In this document: positions 27,658 through 36,123 of the stretch, one piece after another | How the letters are laid out: each line of letters begins with the position of its first letter | Numbering within the stretch: the first letter of the stretch is position 1 | Assembly (NCBI RefSeq): GCF_000819765.1 | Contig: NZ_CDBT01000030.1 | Coordinates: 1-50,465, forward strand | From: Aeromonas bivalvium | GTDB taxonomy: Bacteria; Pseudomonadota; Gammaproteobacteria; Enterobacterales; Aeromonadaceae | Reading direction: 5' to 3' | DNA length: 50,465 nt | The notes under the pieces: generated by a model | What the model was told of the DNA's origin: nothing | The model's input: only the letters and a program-made list of their open reading frames with translations | Database searches by the model: none | Position numbers and translations under genes: made by a program

Positions 27658-27750
27658 GGGAAAGGTACATCTGTTGGGTAAAACCCGCGCAGTCTACTCT
27701 CCTCGTCGGACGGGTTTTGGTGCCTTGCTCACATTCTGGCGAAAAAGCGC

Positions 27751-27780
27751 CAAAAGGCCCTGCGTTCTCATGCAGGGCCT
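27751..27780 (-). terminator. bioA terminator
   Basis: AGGCCCTGC and GCAGGGCCT stem; on the minus strand it is followed by TTTTGG. Twelve bp after the bioA stop. Confidence 0.75.
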
Positions 27781-27792
27781 ATTCATCGAGAC

Positions 27793-29067
27793 TCAGAATT
27801 CGCCGCTGGTGATGGCCTCGTGGATGGCGCCGGTCAATACCCGCAGTTCTTCGGGCGTGATGACGAAGGGGGGCATCAGGTAGATGAGCTTGCCAAACGG
27901 GCGGATCCAGGCCCCCAGCTCCACGAACTTGCGCTGGATGCGCGCCACGTCCACCCGCTCCTTCATCTCCACCACCCCGATGGCGCCGAGCACCCGCACG
28001 TCGGCAACCGCCGGGTGCAGGGTCAGCTCTACCAGTTCGGTGCGCAGCTGATGCTCGATGGCCTGCACCCGTTCCTGCCAGGGTGAGGCCAGCAGCAGTT
28101 CGATGGAGGCGTTGGCCACGGCGCAGGCGAGCGGGTTGCCCATGAAGGTGGGGCCATGCATAAAGACCCCGGCCTTGCCGTCACAGATGGTGCGAGCGAC
28201 CTGCTCGGTAGTCAGGGTGGCCGACAGCGTCAGGTAGCCCCCGGTGAGCGCCTTGCCCAGACACATGATGTCGGGGCTGATCCCCGCCCAGTCGCAGGCA
28301 AACAGCTGGCCGGTGCGGCCAAAGCCGGTGGCGATCTCGTCGGCAATCAGCAGCAGACCGAACTCGTCGCACAGGGCGCGCACCCACTGCAGGTAGCGGG
28401 GGTGGTAGAAGCGCATTCCCCCCGCCCCCTGGACGATGGGTTCGAGCACGATGGCGGCGATTTCCTCGTGATGATCCGCCACCAGGGTCGCCAGCTCCAC
28501 CACGCAGCTCTCGTCCCACTGGGCGTGGAAGCGGCAGCTGGGGGCGGTGACGAAATGGTGTTCCGGCAGGAAGCCCTGGTAGAGCTCGTGCATGCCGCCA
28601 TCGGGATCGCACACGCTCATGGCGCCGAAGGTGTCCCCGTGATAGCCGCCCCTAAGGGAGACGAATTTGGCCCGCGGCGTACCCTTGGCGTGCCAGTACT
28701 GCTGGGCCATCTTGAGGGCCACCTCCACCGCCACCGAGCCGGAATCCGCCAGAAACACCCGATCCAGCCCCTTCGGGGTGATCTCCACCAGCTTGCGGCA
28801 CAGCGCCACCGCAGGAGCATGGGTCAGGCCGCCAAACATCACGTGGGACATCTTGCCGAGCTGGGCGGTGGCGGCCGCGTCCAGCTCCGGCACCTGATAA
28901 CCGTGGACGCAGGCCCACCAGGAGCTCATGCCATCCACCAGTTCACGGCCGTCGCTGAGGGTGAGGGTCACCCCCTTAGCGCTGGCCACTTCATAGCAGG
29001 GCAGAGGATGGGTGAGGGAGGTATAGGGGTGCCAGACGTGGTGCAGGTCGAATTCTTGGTTGGTCAT
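27793..29067 (-). CDS. bioA: Adenosylmethionine-8-amino-7-oxononanoate aminotransferase
   Basis: 424 residues. PLP enzyme that transfers the amino group of S-adenosylmethionine to KAPA to make DAPA, the third step of biotin synthesis. Visible: [15 protein letters not shown] near the start, [35 protein letters not shown], and the lysine in [13 protein letters not shown] that binds PLP. Start at 29067 gives the conserved N-terminus [15 protein letters not shown]. Divergent from bioB across the shared BirA operator. Confidence 0.96.
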   Translation of the reverse strand: MTNQEFDLHHVWHPYTSLTHPLPCYEVASAKGVTLTLSDGRELVDGMSSWWACVHGYQVPELDAAATAQLGKMSHVMFGGLTHAPAVALCRKLVEITPKGLDRVFLADSGSVAVEVALKMAQQYWHAKGTPRAKFVSLRGGYHGDTFGAMSVCDPDGGMHELYQGFLPEHHFVTAPSCRFHAQWDESCVVELATLVADHHEEIAAIVLEPIVQGAGGMRFYHPRYLQWVRALCDEFGLLLIADEIATGFGRTGQLFACDWAGISPDIMCLGKALTGGYLTLSATLTTEQVARTICDGKAGVFMHGPTFMGNPLACAVANASIELLLASPWQERVQAIEHQLRTELVELTLHPAVADVRVLGAIGVVEMKERVDVARIQRKFVELGAWIRPFGKLIYLMPPFVITPEELRVLTGAIHEAITSGEF

Positions 29068-29078
29068 TTTGTGTTCTG

Positions 29079-29112
29079 TTGTCAATTGATTTGATCTTGT
29101 CGGTGTTGACAG
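29079..29112. promoter_or_regulatory. BirA operator between bioA and bioB
   Basis: TTGTCAATT and TGTTGACAG form an inverted repeat separated by 16 bp, the pattern of the biotin operator (TTGTAAACC-N14-16-GGTTTACAA type). It sits between the divergent bioA and bioB starts, so biotinyl-AMP-bound BirA should repress both directions. Confidence 0.8.
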
Positions 29113-29133
29113 TCTACGCGCGCTCTCTACACT
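29106..29133 (+). promoter_or_regulatory. bioB promoter
   Basis: TTGACA (29106-29111), 16-bp spacer, TACACT (29128-29133). The -35 box is part of the right operator half-site, so BirA binding should exclude RNA polymerase. Confidence 0.75.
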
Positions 29134-29259
29134 AGCCAACCATTTCAGCCACTTGGCTTCGCGTACGCCCTGGCGTCGCAGGGTCCAGCTGGCGGGTCTT
29201 GCCGCCATCTCTCGATGAGCGAGGCGCAGGATCCCACCTATCACAACCGGAAGCCATGT

Positions 29260-30339
29260 ATGAATGCTCTCACCGCGGGCGCTCACGCCCTTCGCCACGA
29301 CTGGACCCTCGCCGAGGTTCAGGCTCTCTTTGCCCTGCCATTCAACGATCTGCTGTTCCAGGCCCAGACGGTACACCGCGCCCATTTCGACCCGAACGAG
29401 GTGCAGGTGAGCACCTTGCTCTCCATCAAGACCGGCGCCTGCCCGGAGGATTGCAAATACTGCCCCCAGAGCGCCCGTTACCACACCGGGCTCGAGACCG
29501 AGCGGCTGATGGAGGTGGAAAAGGTGCTGGAGCGGGCCCGTGAGGCCAAGGCCAACGGCTCGTCCCGCTTCTGCATGGGGGCCGCCTGGCGCAACCCGAA
29601 AGAGAGGGACATGCCCTATATCCTGCGCATGGTCGAGGAGGTGCGCGGGCTCGGCATGGAGACCTGTATGACGCTAGGGATGCTGACCGCGGATCAGGCG
29701 GCGCGTCTGGGTGCCGCCGGGCTCGATTACTACAACCACAACCTCGACACCTCGCCGGAGTTCTATGGCGACATCATCACCACCCGCACCTATCAGGACC
29801 GCCTTGATACCCTGGAGCACGTGCGCGGTGCCGGCATGAAGGTCTGTTCCGGCGGCATCGTCGGCATGGGGGAGCAGGCAAAAGACAGGGCGGGCCTCCT
29901 GATGGCGCTCGCCAACCTGCCCCGCCACCCGGAGAGCGTGCCCATCAACATGCTGGTCAAGGTGAAGGGGACGCCCATGGAAAACCAGGAGAATCTGGAC
30001 CCGTTCGAGTTTATCCGCACCATAGCGGTGGCGCGCATCATGATGCCGGCTTCCCACGTGCGCCTCTCCGCCGGGCGGGAGAAGATGAACGAGCAGATGC
30101 AGGCCATGTGCTTCATGGCGGGGGCCAACTCGATTTTTTACGGCTGCAAGCTGCTGACCACCCCGAACCCGGACGAGAACAGTGACATGCAGCTGTTCAA
30201 GCGCCTCGGCATCCGCCCCGCCCAGCGGGCCCAGAAGCCGGATCAGGTGCAGGAAGAGGAGCTCTTGGCCCGGGTGGCCAGCCAGCCGGTGGGGGGCGAT
30301 CTCTTCTATGATGCCAGCCAGCCCAAGGCCGGACGATGA
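29260..30339 (+). CDS. bioB: Biotin synthase
   Basis: 359 residues. Radical SAM enzyme that inserts sulfur into dethiobiotin. The CPEDCKYC motif (CxxxCxxC) holds the 4Fe-4S cluster, followed by the usual [10 protein letters not shown] and [27 protein letters not shown] and [10 protein letters not shown]. The ATG at 29260 with GGAAG upstream fits the family; an ATG at 29215 would add 15 residues. First gene of bioBFCD; its end overlaps bioF by four bases. Confidence 0.97.
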   Translation: MNALTAGAHALRHDWTLAEVQALFALPFNDLLFQAQTVHRAHFDPNEVQVSTLLSIKTGACPEDCKYCPQSARYHTGLETERLMEVEKVLERAREAKANGSSRFCMGAAWRNPKERDMPYILRMVEEVRGLGMETCMTLGMLTADQAARLGAAGLDYYNHNLDTSPEFYGDIITTRTYQDRLDTLEHVRGAGMKVCSGGIVGMGEQAKDRAGLLMALANLPRHPESVPINMLVKVKGTPMENQENLDPFEFIRTIAVARIMMPASHVRLSAGREKMNEQMQAMCFMAGANSIFYGCKLLTTPNPDENSDMQLFKRLGIRPAQRAQKPDQVQEEELLARVASQPVGGDLFYDASQPKAGR

Positions 30340-31517
30340 CCCCCCCCTTCGCCCTGGGGGAGGCCCTGGCCGAACGTGAGCAGGCCGCCCTGCTGCGCCG
30401 ACGCACCCCTGTGGATGTGGCGAGCGGCGGGCGGATCCGGGTCGGGGGACGCGACTACCTCAACCTCTCCGGCAACGACTACCTGGGGCTCGCCGAGCAT
30501 CCCGCCATCAAGGCCGCCTTCAAGGAGGGGATCGACCGCCATGGCGCGGGCGCCGGCGCCTCCCCCCTGGTGACCGGCTACAGCCGCGCTCACCAGCAGC
30601 TGGAAGAGACGCTTGCCGAGTGGCTCGGCGTGGAGGCTGTGCTGCTGTTCAACTGCGGTTTTTCGGCCAATCAGGCTGTGCTCAAGGCCCTGCTTGGCAA
30701 GGAGCATCTGCTGTGGCAGGACAGGCTCAACCACGCCTCCCTGCAGGAGATGGGCAGCCAGCTCCCCTGCAGGATGAAGCGCTTCGGCCACAACGACATG
30801 GCGGCCCTTGAACGGCTGCTTGAGCCAGATCGGGGCCTGATCGTCTCGGAAGGGGTGTTCAGCATGGACGGGGATCAGGGTCCCTGGCGCGAGCTTAGCC
30901 AACTGGCTGCCCAGAGCGGCAACTGGCTGATGATCGACGATGCCCACGGCCTCGGCGTGCTGGGGCCACAAGGGCGCGGCACCCTAGCGGCGCAAGGGGT
31001 TGCTCCTGCCAGCGTACACATCCAGATGGGCACCTTTGGCAAGGCGCTCGGGGTGGCTGGCGCGTTTGTGGGGGGCAGCCGCGAGCTGGTGGAGTATCTG
31101 GTCAACTTCGCCCGCCCCTATGTCTACAGCACCCATATGCCCGCCGCCCAGGCGTGCGCGGTGAGCAAGAGTATCGAGCTGGTGCGCGCCGCCGACGAGG
31201 CCCGTGCCCATCTTGCCGAGCTCGTCGCCCGTTTTCGCCAGGGGGCCCGCCAACTCGGCTGGTGCCTGGGGGAGAGCGACACCCCGATCCAGCCCCTGCT
31301 GGTGGGGGAGAGCAGTGCCGCCTTGCAACTGGCCGAGCGGCTGCGCGAATGCGGCGTCTGGGTGAGCGCCATCCGCCCGCCCACTGTGCCGGTCGGCACG
31401 GCGCGCCTTCGCATCACCCTGTGCGCCGCCCACGGCGAAGCTGACGTGGATCGCCTGCTCGAGGCCCTGGGGCCTCGCCCATCCACTGACGAGAGAGGAG
31501 GCGCCCATGCTCCATGA
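30336..31517 (+). CDS. bioF: 8-amino-7-oxononanoate synthase
   Basis: 393 residues. PLP enzyme condensing pimeloyl-ACP/CoA with alanine. Features: [41 protein letters not shown], the Asp-His pair in [11 protein letters not shown], and the PLP lysine in [16 protein letters not shown]. Starts in the ATGA overlap with bioB and overlaps bioC by 11 bases, so translation is probably coupled through the operon. Confidence 0.97.
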   Translation: MTPPFALGEALAEREQAALLRRRTPVDVASGGRIRVGGRDYLNLSGNDYLGLAEHPAIKAAFKEGIDRHGAGAGASPLVTGYSRAHQQLEETLAEWLGVEAVLLFNCGFSANQAVLKALLGKEHLLWQDRLNHASLQEMGSQLPCRMKRFGHNDMAALERLLEPDRGLIVSEGVFSMDGDQGPWRELSQLAAQSGNWLMIDDAHGLGVLGPQGRGTLAAQGVAPASVHIQMGTFGKALGVAGAFVGGSRELVEYLVNFARPYVYSTHMPAAQACAVSKSIELVRAADEARAHLAELVARFRQGARQLGWCLGESDTPIQPLLVGESSAALQLAERLRECGVWVSAIRPPTVPVGTARLRITLCAAHGEADVDRLLEALGPRPSTDERGGAHAP

Positions 31518-32295
31518 GCGTTTCCAGTCGGTGGACAAGGCGCAGCTTGCCCGCCGCTTCGGGGCCGCCGCCCGCCACTACGACGCCCACGCCCGTTTCC
31601 AGCAGGAGGTGGGACAGGCGCTGTTGGCCCAGCTGCCCCAGGGGCAGTGGGAAGACGCCCTGGATCTGGGGTGCGGCACAGGCTTCTTTTTGCCGGCGCT
31701 GGCCTCGCGCTGCCAGCGCCTGCACGGGCTGGATCTCGCCCCCGGCATGCTGGCCCAGGCGGCGAGGCGGGGCAGCGGCGCCCGCCTGCTGTGTGGCGAT
31801 GCCGAGGCCCTGCCCCTGGCCGATGCCAGCCTGGATCTGGTCTTCTCCAGCCTGGCCCTGCAGTGGTGCGAATGCCCGCAGCAGGCCTTTGCCGAATTGC
31901 ACCGGGTGCTGAGACCGGGGGGGCGGGCCCTCTTCTCCACCCTGCTGGATGGCTCGCTCTGGCAACTGACCCAGGCCTGGCAGGCGGTGGATGGCAAACC
32001 CCACGTCAATCGCTTCCTCGGACAAACCCGGCTCAGGGAGGCCCTTGAAAAGTCAGGCTTTGAGACCCCAATTATCGAGGTGCGCCCCTGGCACCTGGGG
32101 TATGGGCAGCTGGCCGAACTGCTGCGCGATCTCAAGGGGATAGGGGCGAGCCAGGTCAACGAAGGGGGACAGGGGGGCCTGGGGGGCCGGGCCCGGCTGG
32201 TGCGCCTCACCCAGGCCTATGAGCGCTTTCGCCGTGGCGATGGCCTGCTCGAGGCGAGCTACCGCGTGGCCCTGGTGCAGCTGCAGCGGGCCTGA
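31507..32295 (+). CDS. bioC: Malonyl-ACP O-methyltransferase
   Basis: 262 residues. Methylates malonyl-ACP so that fatty-acid enzymes can make pimeloyl-ACP methyl ester. SAM-binding loop DLGCGTGFFLPAL, then GLDLAPGMLAQA, LVFSSLALQWC and VLRPGGRALFSTL; the N-terminus DKAQLARRFGAAARHYD is typical of BioC. ATG at 31507 with GAGAGGAGGCG upstream lies inside the end of bioF. The ester must be released by BioH or a similar hydrolase, which is not in this window. Confidence 0.95.
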   Translation: MLHERFQSVDKAQLARRFGAAARHYDAHARFQQEVGQALLAQLPQGQWEDALDLGCGTGFFLPALASRCQRLHGLDLAPGMLAQAARRGSGARLLCGDAEALPLADASLDLVFSSLALQWCECPQQAFAELHRVLRPGGRALFSTLLDGSLWQLTQAWQAVDGKPHVNRFLGQTRLREALEKSGFETPIIEVRPWHLGYGQLAELLRDLKGIGASQVNEGGQGGLGGRARLVRLTQAYERFRRGDGLLEASYRVALVQLQRA

Positions 32296-32339
32296 GCCCG
32301 GCGCTGACAGGGCGAACAATCATCCGACGAGGAGCTGAG

Positions 32340-33047
32340 ATGGCGACTTTTTTTATTACGGGCACGGACACGGATGTGGGCAAGACGCTGGTCACCCGCG
32401 CCCTGTTGCAGGGGCTGAGCGCCGAGGGGCTGGCGTGCGCCGGCTACAAGCCGGTGTCGGCGGGCTGTGAACCGACCCCAGACGGGCTGTGCAACAGGGA
32501 TGCCCTGCTGTTGCAACAGGCGGCCAGCGTCGCGCTGCCCTATGAGTGGGTCAACCCCTTCGCCTATGCCCCCCCCATTGCGCCCCACATAGCGGCGACC
32601 CAGGCGGGGCAGCCCATCGATGAGGCGGGGATCACGGCCGGTCTGCGCCGTATCGAGGGCAGCGGTGCCGACTGGGTGCTGGTGGAAGGGGCGGGGGGCT
32701 GGCACCTGCCTCTCAACGAGCACAGGCTGCTTTCGGACTGGGTGGCGCAGCAGCGCCTGCCTGTGGTACTGGTGGTGGGGGCCAAGCTGGGGTGTCTCAA
32801 CCATGCCCTGCTCACCCTGGCCGCCATCGAGCAGGCGGGTCTGTCCCTGGCGGGCTGGGTGATGAACCGGCTGCCCTGTGGCATGAGTTGCTACGAGGAG
32901 AATCTGGCGACCCTGCGCCAGCGTCTGCCCGCTCCCCTGCTGGGTGAAATTCCGACCCTGAGCGACCCAGACAGCGCTAACTTACGGGAATATCTCAATA
33001 TTTCACTGTTGCGCCGGGCCAGGTATTCAGGGAGCATTCATAGATAA
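32340..33047 (+). CDS. bioD: Dethiobiotin synthetase
   Basis: 235 residues. ATP-dependent carboxylation of DAPA to dethiobiotin. P-loop FITGTDTDVGKT at residues 5-16, catalytic-region GYKPVSAGCE, and VEGAGGWHLPL. GAGGAGCTGAG precedes the ATG. Last gene of the biotin operon; the htpX gene follows in the same direction after 75 bp. Confidence 0.96.
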   Translation: MATFFITGTDTDVGKTLVTRALLQGLSAEGLACAGYKPVSAGCEPTPDGLCNRDALLLQQAASVALPYEWVNPFAYAPPIAPHIAATQAGQPIDEAGITAGLRRIEGSGADWVLVEGAGGWHLPLNEHRLLSDWVAQQRLPVVLVVGAKLGCLNHALLTLAAIEQAGLSLAGWVMNRLPCGMSCYEENLATLRQRLPAPLLGEIPTLSDPDSANLREYLNISLLRRARYSGSIHR

Positions 33048-33122
33048 CCGCTACTATGTGTGGCAGGTGGGCGTGGGTCGGTTGACCGGCACGGGCCCCT
33101 TTCATTCTCACAAGGAGTCTAT

Positions 33123-33998
33123 ATGAAGCGAATCATGCTATTCCTGGTGACCAACCTGGCCGTCATGCTGGTGCTGGGGGTGGTACTCAATATCCTGTTC
33201 TCGGTGCTTGGCATCAACAAGTCCAGTATCTCTGGCTTGCTGATCTTCTGCGCCGTGTTCGGTTTTGGGGGCTCCTTTATCTCCTTGCTGATGTCCAAAT
33301 GGATGGCCAAGCGCAGCTATGGTGTCCAGGTCATCGAGCAACCCCGCAACGAGACCGAGCACTGGCTGGTCAGTACCGTGGCCCGTCAGGCCCGCGAGGC
33401 CGGGATCAAGATGCCGGAAGTGGGCATCTATGAGTCTTCCGATATGAACGCCTTCGCCACCGGTGCCCGTCGCGACGACTCCCTCGTCGCCGTGTCGTCC
33501 GGCCTGCTCTACAGCATGAGCCGGGACGAGGCGGAAGCCGTGCTGGCCCACGAGGTGAGCCATGTGGCCAACGGCGACATGGTGACCCTGACCCTGATCC
33601 AGGGTGTGGTGAACACCTTCGTGATGTTCTTCGCCCGCATCGTGGCCGGGGTCATCAGCAATGTCTTCAGCTCAAACAGCGACGAGGAGAGCAGCAGCTC
33701 GGGTGGTTTCGCCTACATGATCACAGTGTTCGTGCTGGAGATGATCTTCGGAGTGCTGGCCTCCATCATCGTGATGTGGTTCAGCCGCCAGCGCGAGTTC
33801 CGCGCCGATGCGGGCGCCGCCAAGCTGGCTGGCCGCGACAAGATGATAGCGGCGCTGCAGCGCCTCTCCCGCGGTGCCGAGCCGCAGATGGAAGGGGCCA
33901 TGATGGCCTTTGGCATCAACGGCAAGCGCTCGGTGAGCGAGCTGTTCATGAGCCACCCGCCCATCGAACAGCGCATCCAGGCCCTGCGTCAGGGCTGA
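33123..33998 (+). CDS. htpX: Membrane protease HtpX
   Basis: 291 residues. Inner-membrane zinc protease that degrades misfolded membrane proteins with FtsH, induced by envelope stress. Two N-terminal membrane helices ([20 protein letters not shown] and the next), HEVSH zinc site, then a further hydrophobic hairpin and [18 protein letters not shown], where the third zinc ligand Glu lies. AAGGAG seven to eight bases upstream of 33123. Own terminator follows. Confidence 0.96.
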   Translation: MKRIMLFLVTNLAVMLVLGVVLNILFSVLGINKSSISGLLIFCAVFGFGGSFISLLMSKWMAKRSYGVQVIEQPRNETEHWLVSTVARQAREAGIKMPEVGIYESSDMNAFATGARRDDSLVAVSSGLLYSMSRDEAEAVLAHEVSHVANGDMVTLTLIQGVVNTFVMFFARIVAGVISNVFSSNSDEESSSSGGFAYMITVFVLEMIFGVLASIIVMWFSRQREFRADAGAAKLAGRDKMIAALQRLSRGAEPQMEGAMMAFGINGKRSVSELFMSHPPIEQRIQALRQG

Positions 33999-34011
33999 TG
34001 AGAGACCATTG

Positions 34012-34040
34012 AAAACGGCTGCCTCGGCAGCCGTTTTTTT
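34012..34040 (+). terminator. htpX terminator
   Basis: AAAACGGCTGCC and GGCAGCCGTTTT, two-base loop, followed by further T (to 34040). Confidence 0.9.
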
Positions 34041-34075
34041 TATCTCTGTTCGTGGTCAACCCGGGGTGTCCCGGC

Positions 34076-35872
34076 TCAGGCTATCTCTATGTCGGTCAGG
34101 GGCACGGCGCAGCAGGTGAGGATCTTGCCCTGGGCCCGCTCGGCCTCGCTGAGGGCGGGGGCATCGGGTTGGTCCACTTCCCCCGCGCTCAGGGTCTGCT
34201 TGCAGCTGCCGCAGATCCCGGCGCGGCAGCTCCAGGGCAGCTCAATCCCCTGTTTGCTGGCCTGATCGAGGATGGTGCCCTGATTGTTGCCGGCGAAGCG
34301 CTTGCCCGCGATGCTCAGGGCCAGGGCCTGATGGGGCCGGTCGGTGATGAGGGGGGCGCCGCCAAAACTCTCCTGGCGGATCCGGCTCACCCCGGCCGCG
34401 CCGAGCAGGGCGATGGCCGAGGCCATGAACCCCTGGGGGCCGCAGAGGAAGACTTCCCGCTCGCCAAGGCCGCTGACACGGTCGAGGTGATCCTTGCCGA
34501 GTCGGCCGCGCAGCCCCTGCCAGCTCTCGTCGGCCTGGCTCAGGATAAGGGTCAGCTGCATGCCTTGCCGGGTCAGGGCGTGGAGTTCCTCGGGGGCGGG
34601 GATGTCGGCCTGGCTGCGGCACTGGTGCATGAAGTGAACCTCGCCAAGCTCGCCGCGCAGGGCCAGGGTGCGGGCGATGGCGAGCATGGGGGTGACGCCG
34701 GATCCCGCCGAGAGCAGTAGCAGGCGGCGCTCGCGACCAAGCTGGAACTCGCCGGCGGGGTCGGCCGCCAGCACCCGATCCCCCACCTTGAGGTGGCGGT
34801 GCAGCCAAGAAGATAGACGGCCATCGGCCTGACGCTTGACCGAGATGGCGTAGCGCCCCGCTTCATCCGGGCTGGAGCAGAGGGTGTAGCGGCGCTGTAC
34901 CCGCTCGCCCTTGATGTCCACGAAGAGGGGCAGGTGCTGGCCCGGCTGATAGTCGGGCAGGGGCTCGCCATCTTCGGCCTCGAACCAGAAGGTCTCCAGA
35001 TCCCGGGCCAGGGATCCCCGGGCCACGCACACCAGCGCCCGCTTCTTCGGGGCGCCATTGCCATAGACGAGGGGGCGCACCCGCTCCAGCACCTCAATCT
35101 CGCTGCCCGCCTCGATCCAGCCTTCGTTCAGGGCCACCAGATTCTGGCCAAAGTAGACATCGCCGTCCTCGCCGCGCCGGTAGCGAGCCAGGGTGGCGAG
35201 CGGCTCCTTGAGGGCATTGAAGCGGCTGGTACCGGGCTCCACCGTGGTCATGATGCAGCGGCTGCACGGCTTGGCCACCAGAAATTCCACCTCGCCGATG
35301 CGAATGCGCTTCCAGCCGTCCTCCTCGAAGGGGCGGGTGCCGCTTGCCACCAGGTTGGTGCGAAACTGGCTCATCTGATGCAGGGCGTCGGATCTCAGGT
35401 TGAGATCCGCAAGGGAGGCCTGGCTGATGAGCAGCAGAGGATAGCCGTCGGCAAAGCTGACCCGGGTGCCCGTCTTTTCCCGAAAGCGGTTGGACTCCTC
35501 CCCCAGCCAGAGCAGGCGAACCGGCTCCCCCGCCACCCGGCTCAGCCACAGATCCGCCTGCTCATGGGTGCGCAGGGCATGGAAGCTGTCACCCCAGACG
35601 CCCGTGCTCTGGGGGATCAGGCTGAAATCCTGCGGCTGCAGGGTGAGCATCTCCTGGCCCGGGTAACGCAGTTGCAGGCCGCCCTCCACCGGGGTGGCCA
35701 CCACCTGCTGCAACTGGGGGTGAGTGCGGGCTGTGATGAAGGTGCCGTCGGGTTTGACCACCATGTAGCGGCGATCCCCGGCGAGCCCCTCCTGGGTCAC
35801 CCTGGCGCGGGTTGGCGCCATGCCCGCCGTCGATTTGATGGGATAGAGATGTATGCTGGCGAGGGTCGGCAT
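34076..35872 (-). CDS. MOSC domain-ferredoxin reductase-2Fe-2S ferredoxin fusion
   Basis: 598 residues. Three modules: MOSC N-terminal barrel and MOSC domain (LYPIKSTAGMAP at the start; the Cys-rich FLVAKPCSRCIMTTVEPGTSRFNAL around residue 215), a flavin/NAD reductase (RRYTLCSSPDE, LLSAGSGVTPMLAIA, VFLCGPQGFMASA) and a C-terminal plant-type ferredoxin with SCRAGICGSCK and the final LTCCAVPLTDIEIA. MOSC proteins such as E. coli YcbX reduce N-hydroxylated compounds and bind molybdenum cofactor; here an electron-transfer chain from NAD(P)H is fused in. AAGGA precedes ATG 35872. Confidence 0.9.
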   Translation of the reverse strand: MPTLASIHLYPIKSTAGMAPTRARVTQEGLAGDRRYMVVKPDGTFITARTHPQLQQVVATPVEGGLQLRYPGQEMLTLQPQDFSLIPQSTGVWGDSFHALRTHEQADLWLSRVAGEPVRLLWLGEESNRFREKTGTRVSFADGYPLLLISQASLADLNLRSDALHQMSQFRTNLVASGTRPFEEDGWKRIRIGEVEFLVAKPCSRCIMTTVEPGTSRFNALKEPLATLARYRRGEDGDVYFGQNLVALNEGWIEAGSEIEVLERVRPLVYGNGAPKKRALVCVARGSLARDLETFWFEAEDGEPLPDYQPGQHLPLFVDIKGERVQRRYTLCSSPDEAGRYAISVKRQADGRLSSWLHRHLKVGDRVLAADPAGEFQLGRERRLLLLSAGSGVTPMLAIARTLALRGELGEVHFMHQCRSQADIPAPEELHALTRQGMQLTLILSQADESWQGLRGRLGKDHLDRVSGLGEREVFLCGPQGFMASAIALLGAAGVSRIRQESFGGAPLITDRPHQALALSIAGKRFAGNNQGTILDQASKQGIELPWSCRAGICGSCKQTLSAGEVDQPDAPALSEAERAQGKILTCCAVPLTDIEIA

Positions 35873-35951
35873 GTCCGGGTCCTTGTGCTGTGGCGTTTCC
35901 TGTGAAGAGGGGAAGATAACGATTCCTGCCGCGGGCGGCAATGTCTGCCTG

Positions 35952-35997
35952 CCCCCCATGATGGGGGGAATGCCTGCCCTCTTCACGATGGGGGGAA
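35952..35997. repeat. G/C-tract hairpin and 11-bp direct repeat
   Basis: CCCCCC (35952-35957) faces GGGGGG (35963-35968), and GATGGGGGGAA occurs at 35960-35970 and again at 35987-35997. It lies in the gap upstream of the MOSC fusion. No function is evident. Confidence 0.45.
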
Positions 35998-36072
35998 CAG
36001 AAAGGGTCAGCCCGAAGCCGTGGTGGGGACAGCGCCGATCCCGTCACAAAGGCACCCAGCGACCAGATGACA

Positions 36073-36094
36073 ACGCGGGCCTCTCGGCCCGCGT
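36073..36094 (-). terminator. Hairpin after the acylase gene
   Basis: ACGCGGGCC TCTC GGCCCGCGT, 30 bp after the acylase stop; on the minus strand TTGTCATC follows, so the T tract is weak. Confidence 0.5.
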
Positions 36095-36123
36095 CTTCAT
36101 GATGCCAATCCCTGCCGCCGGGG

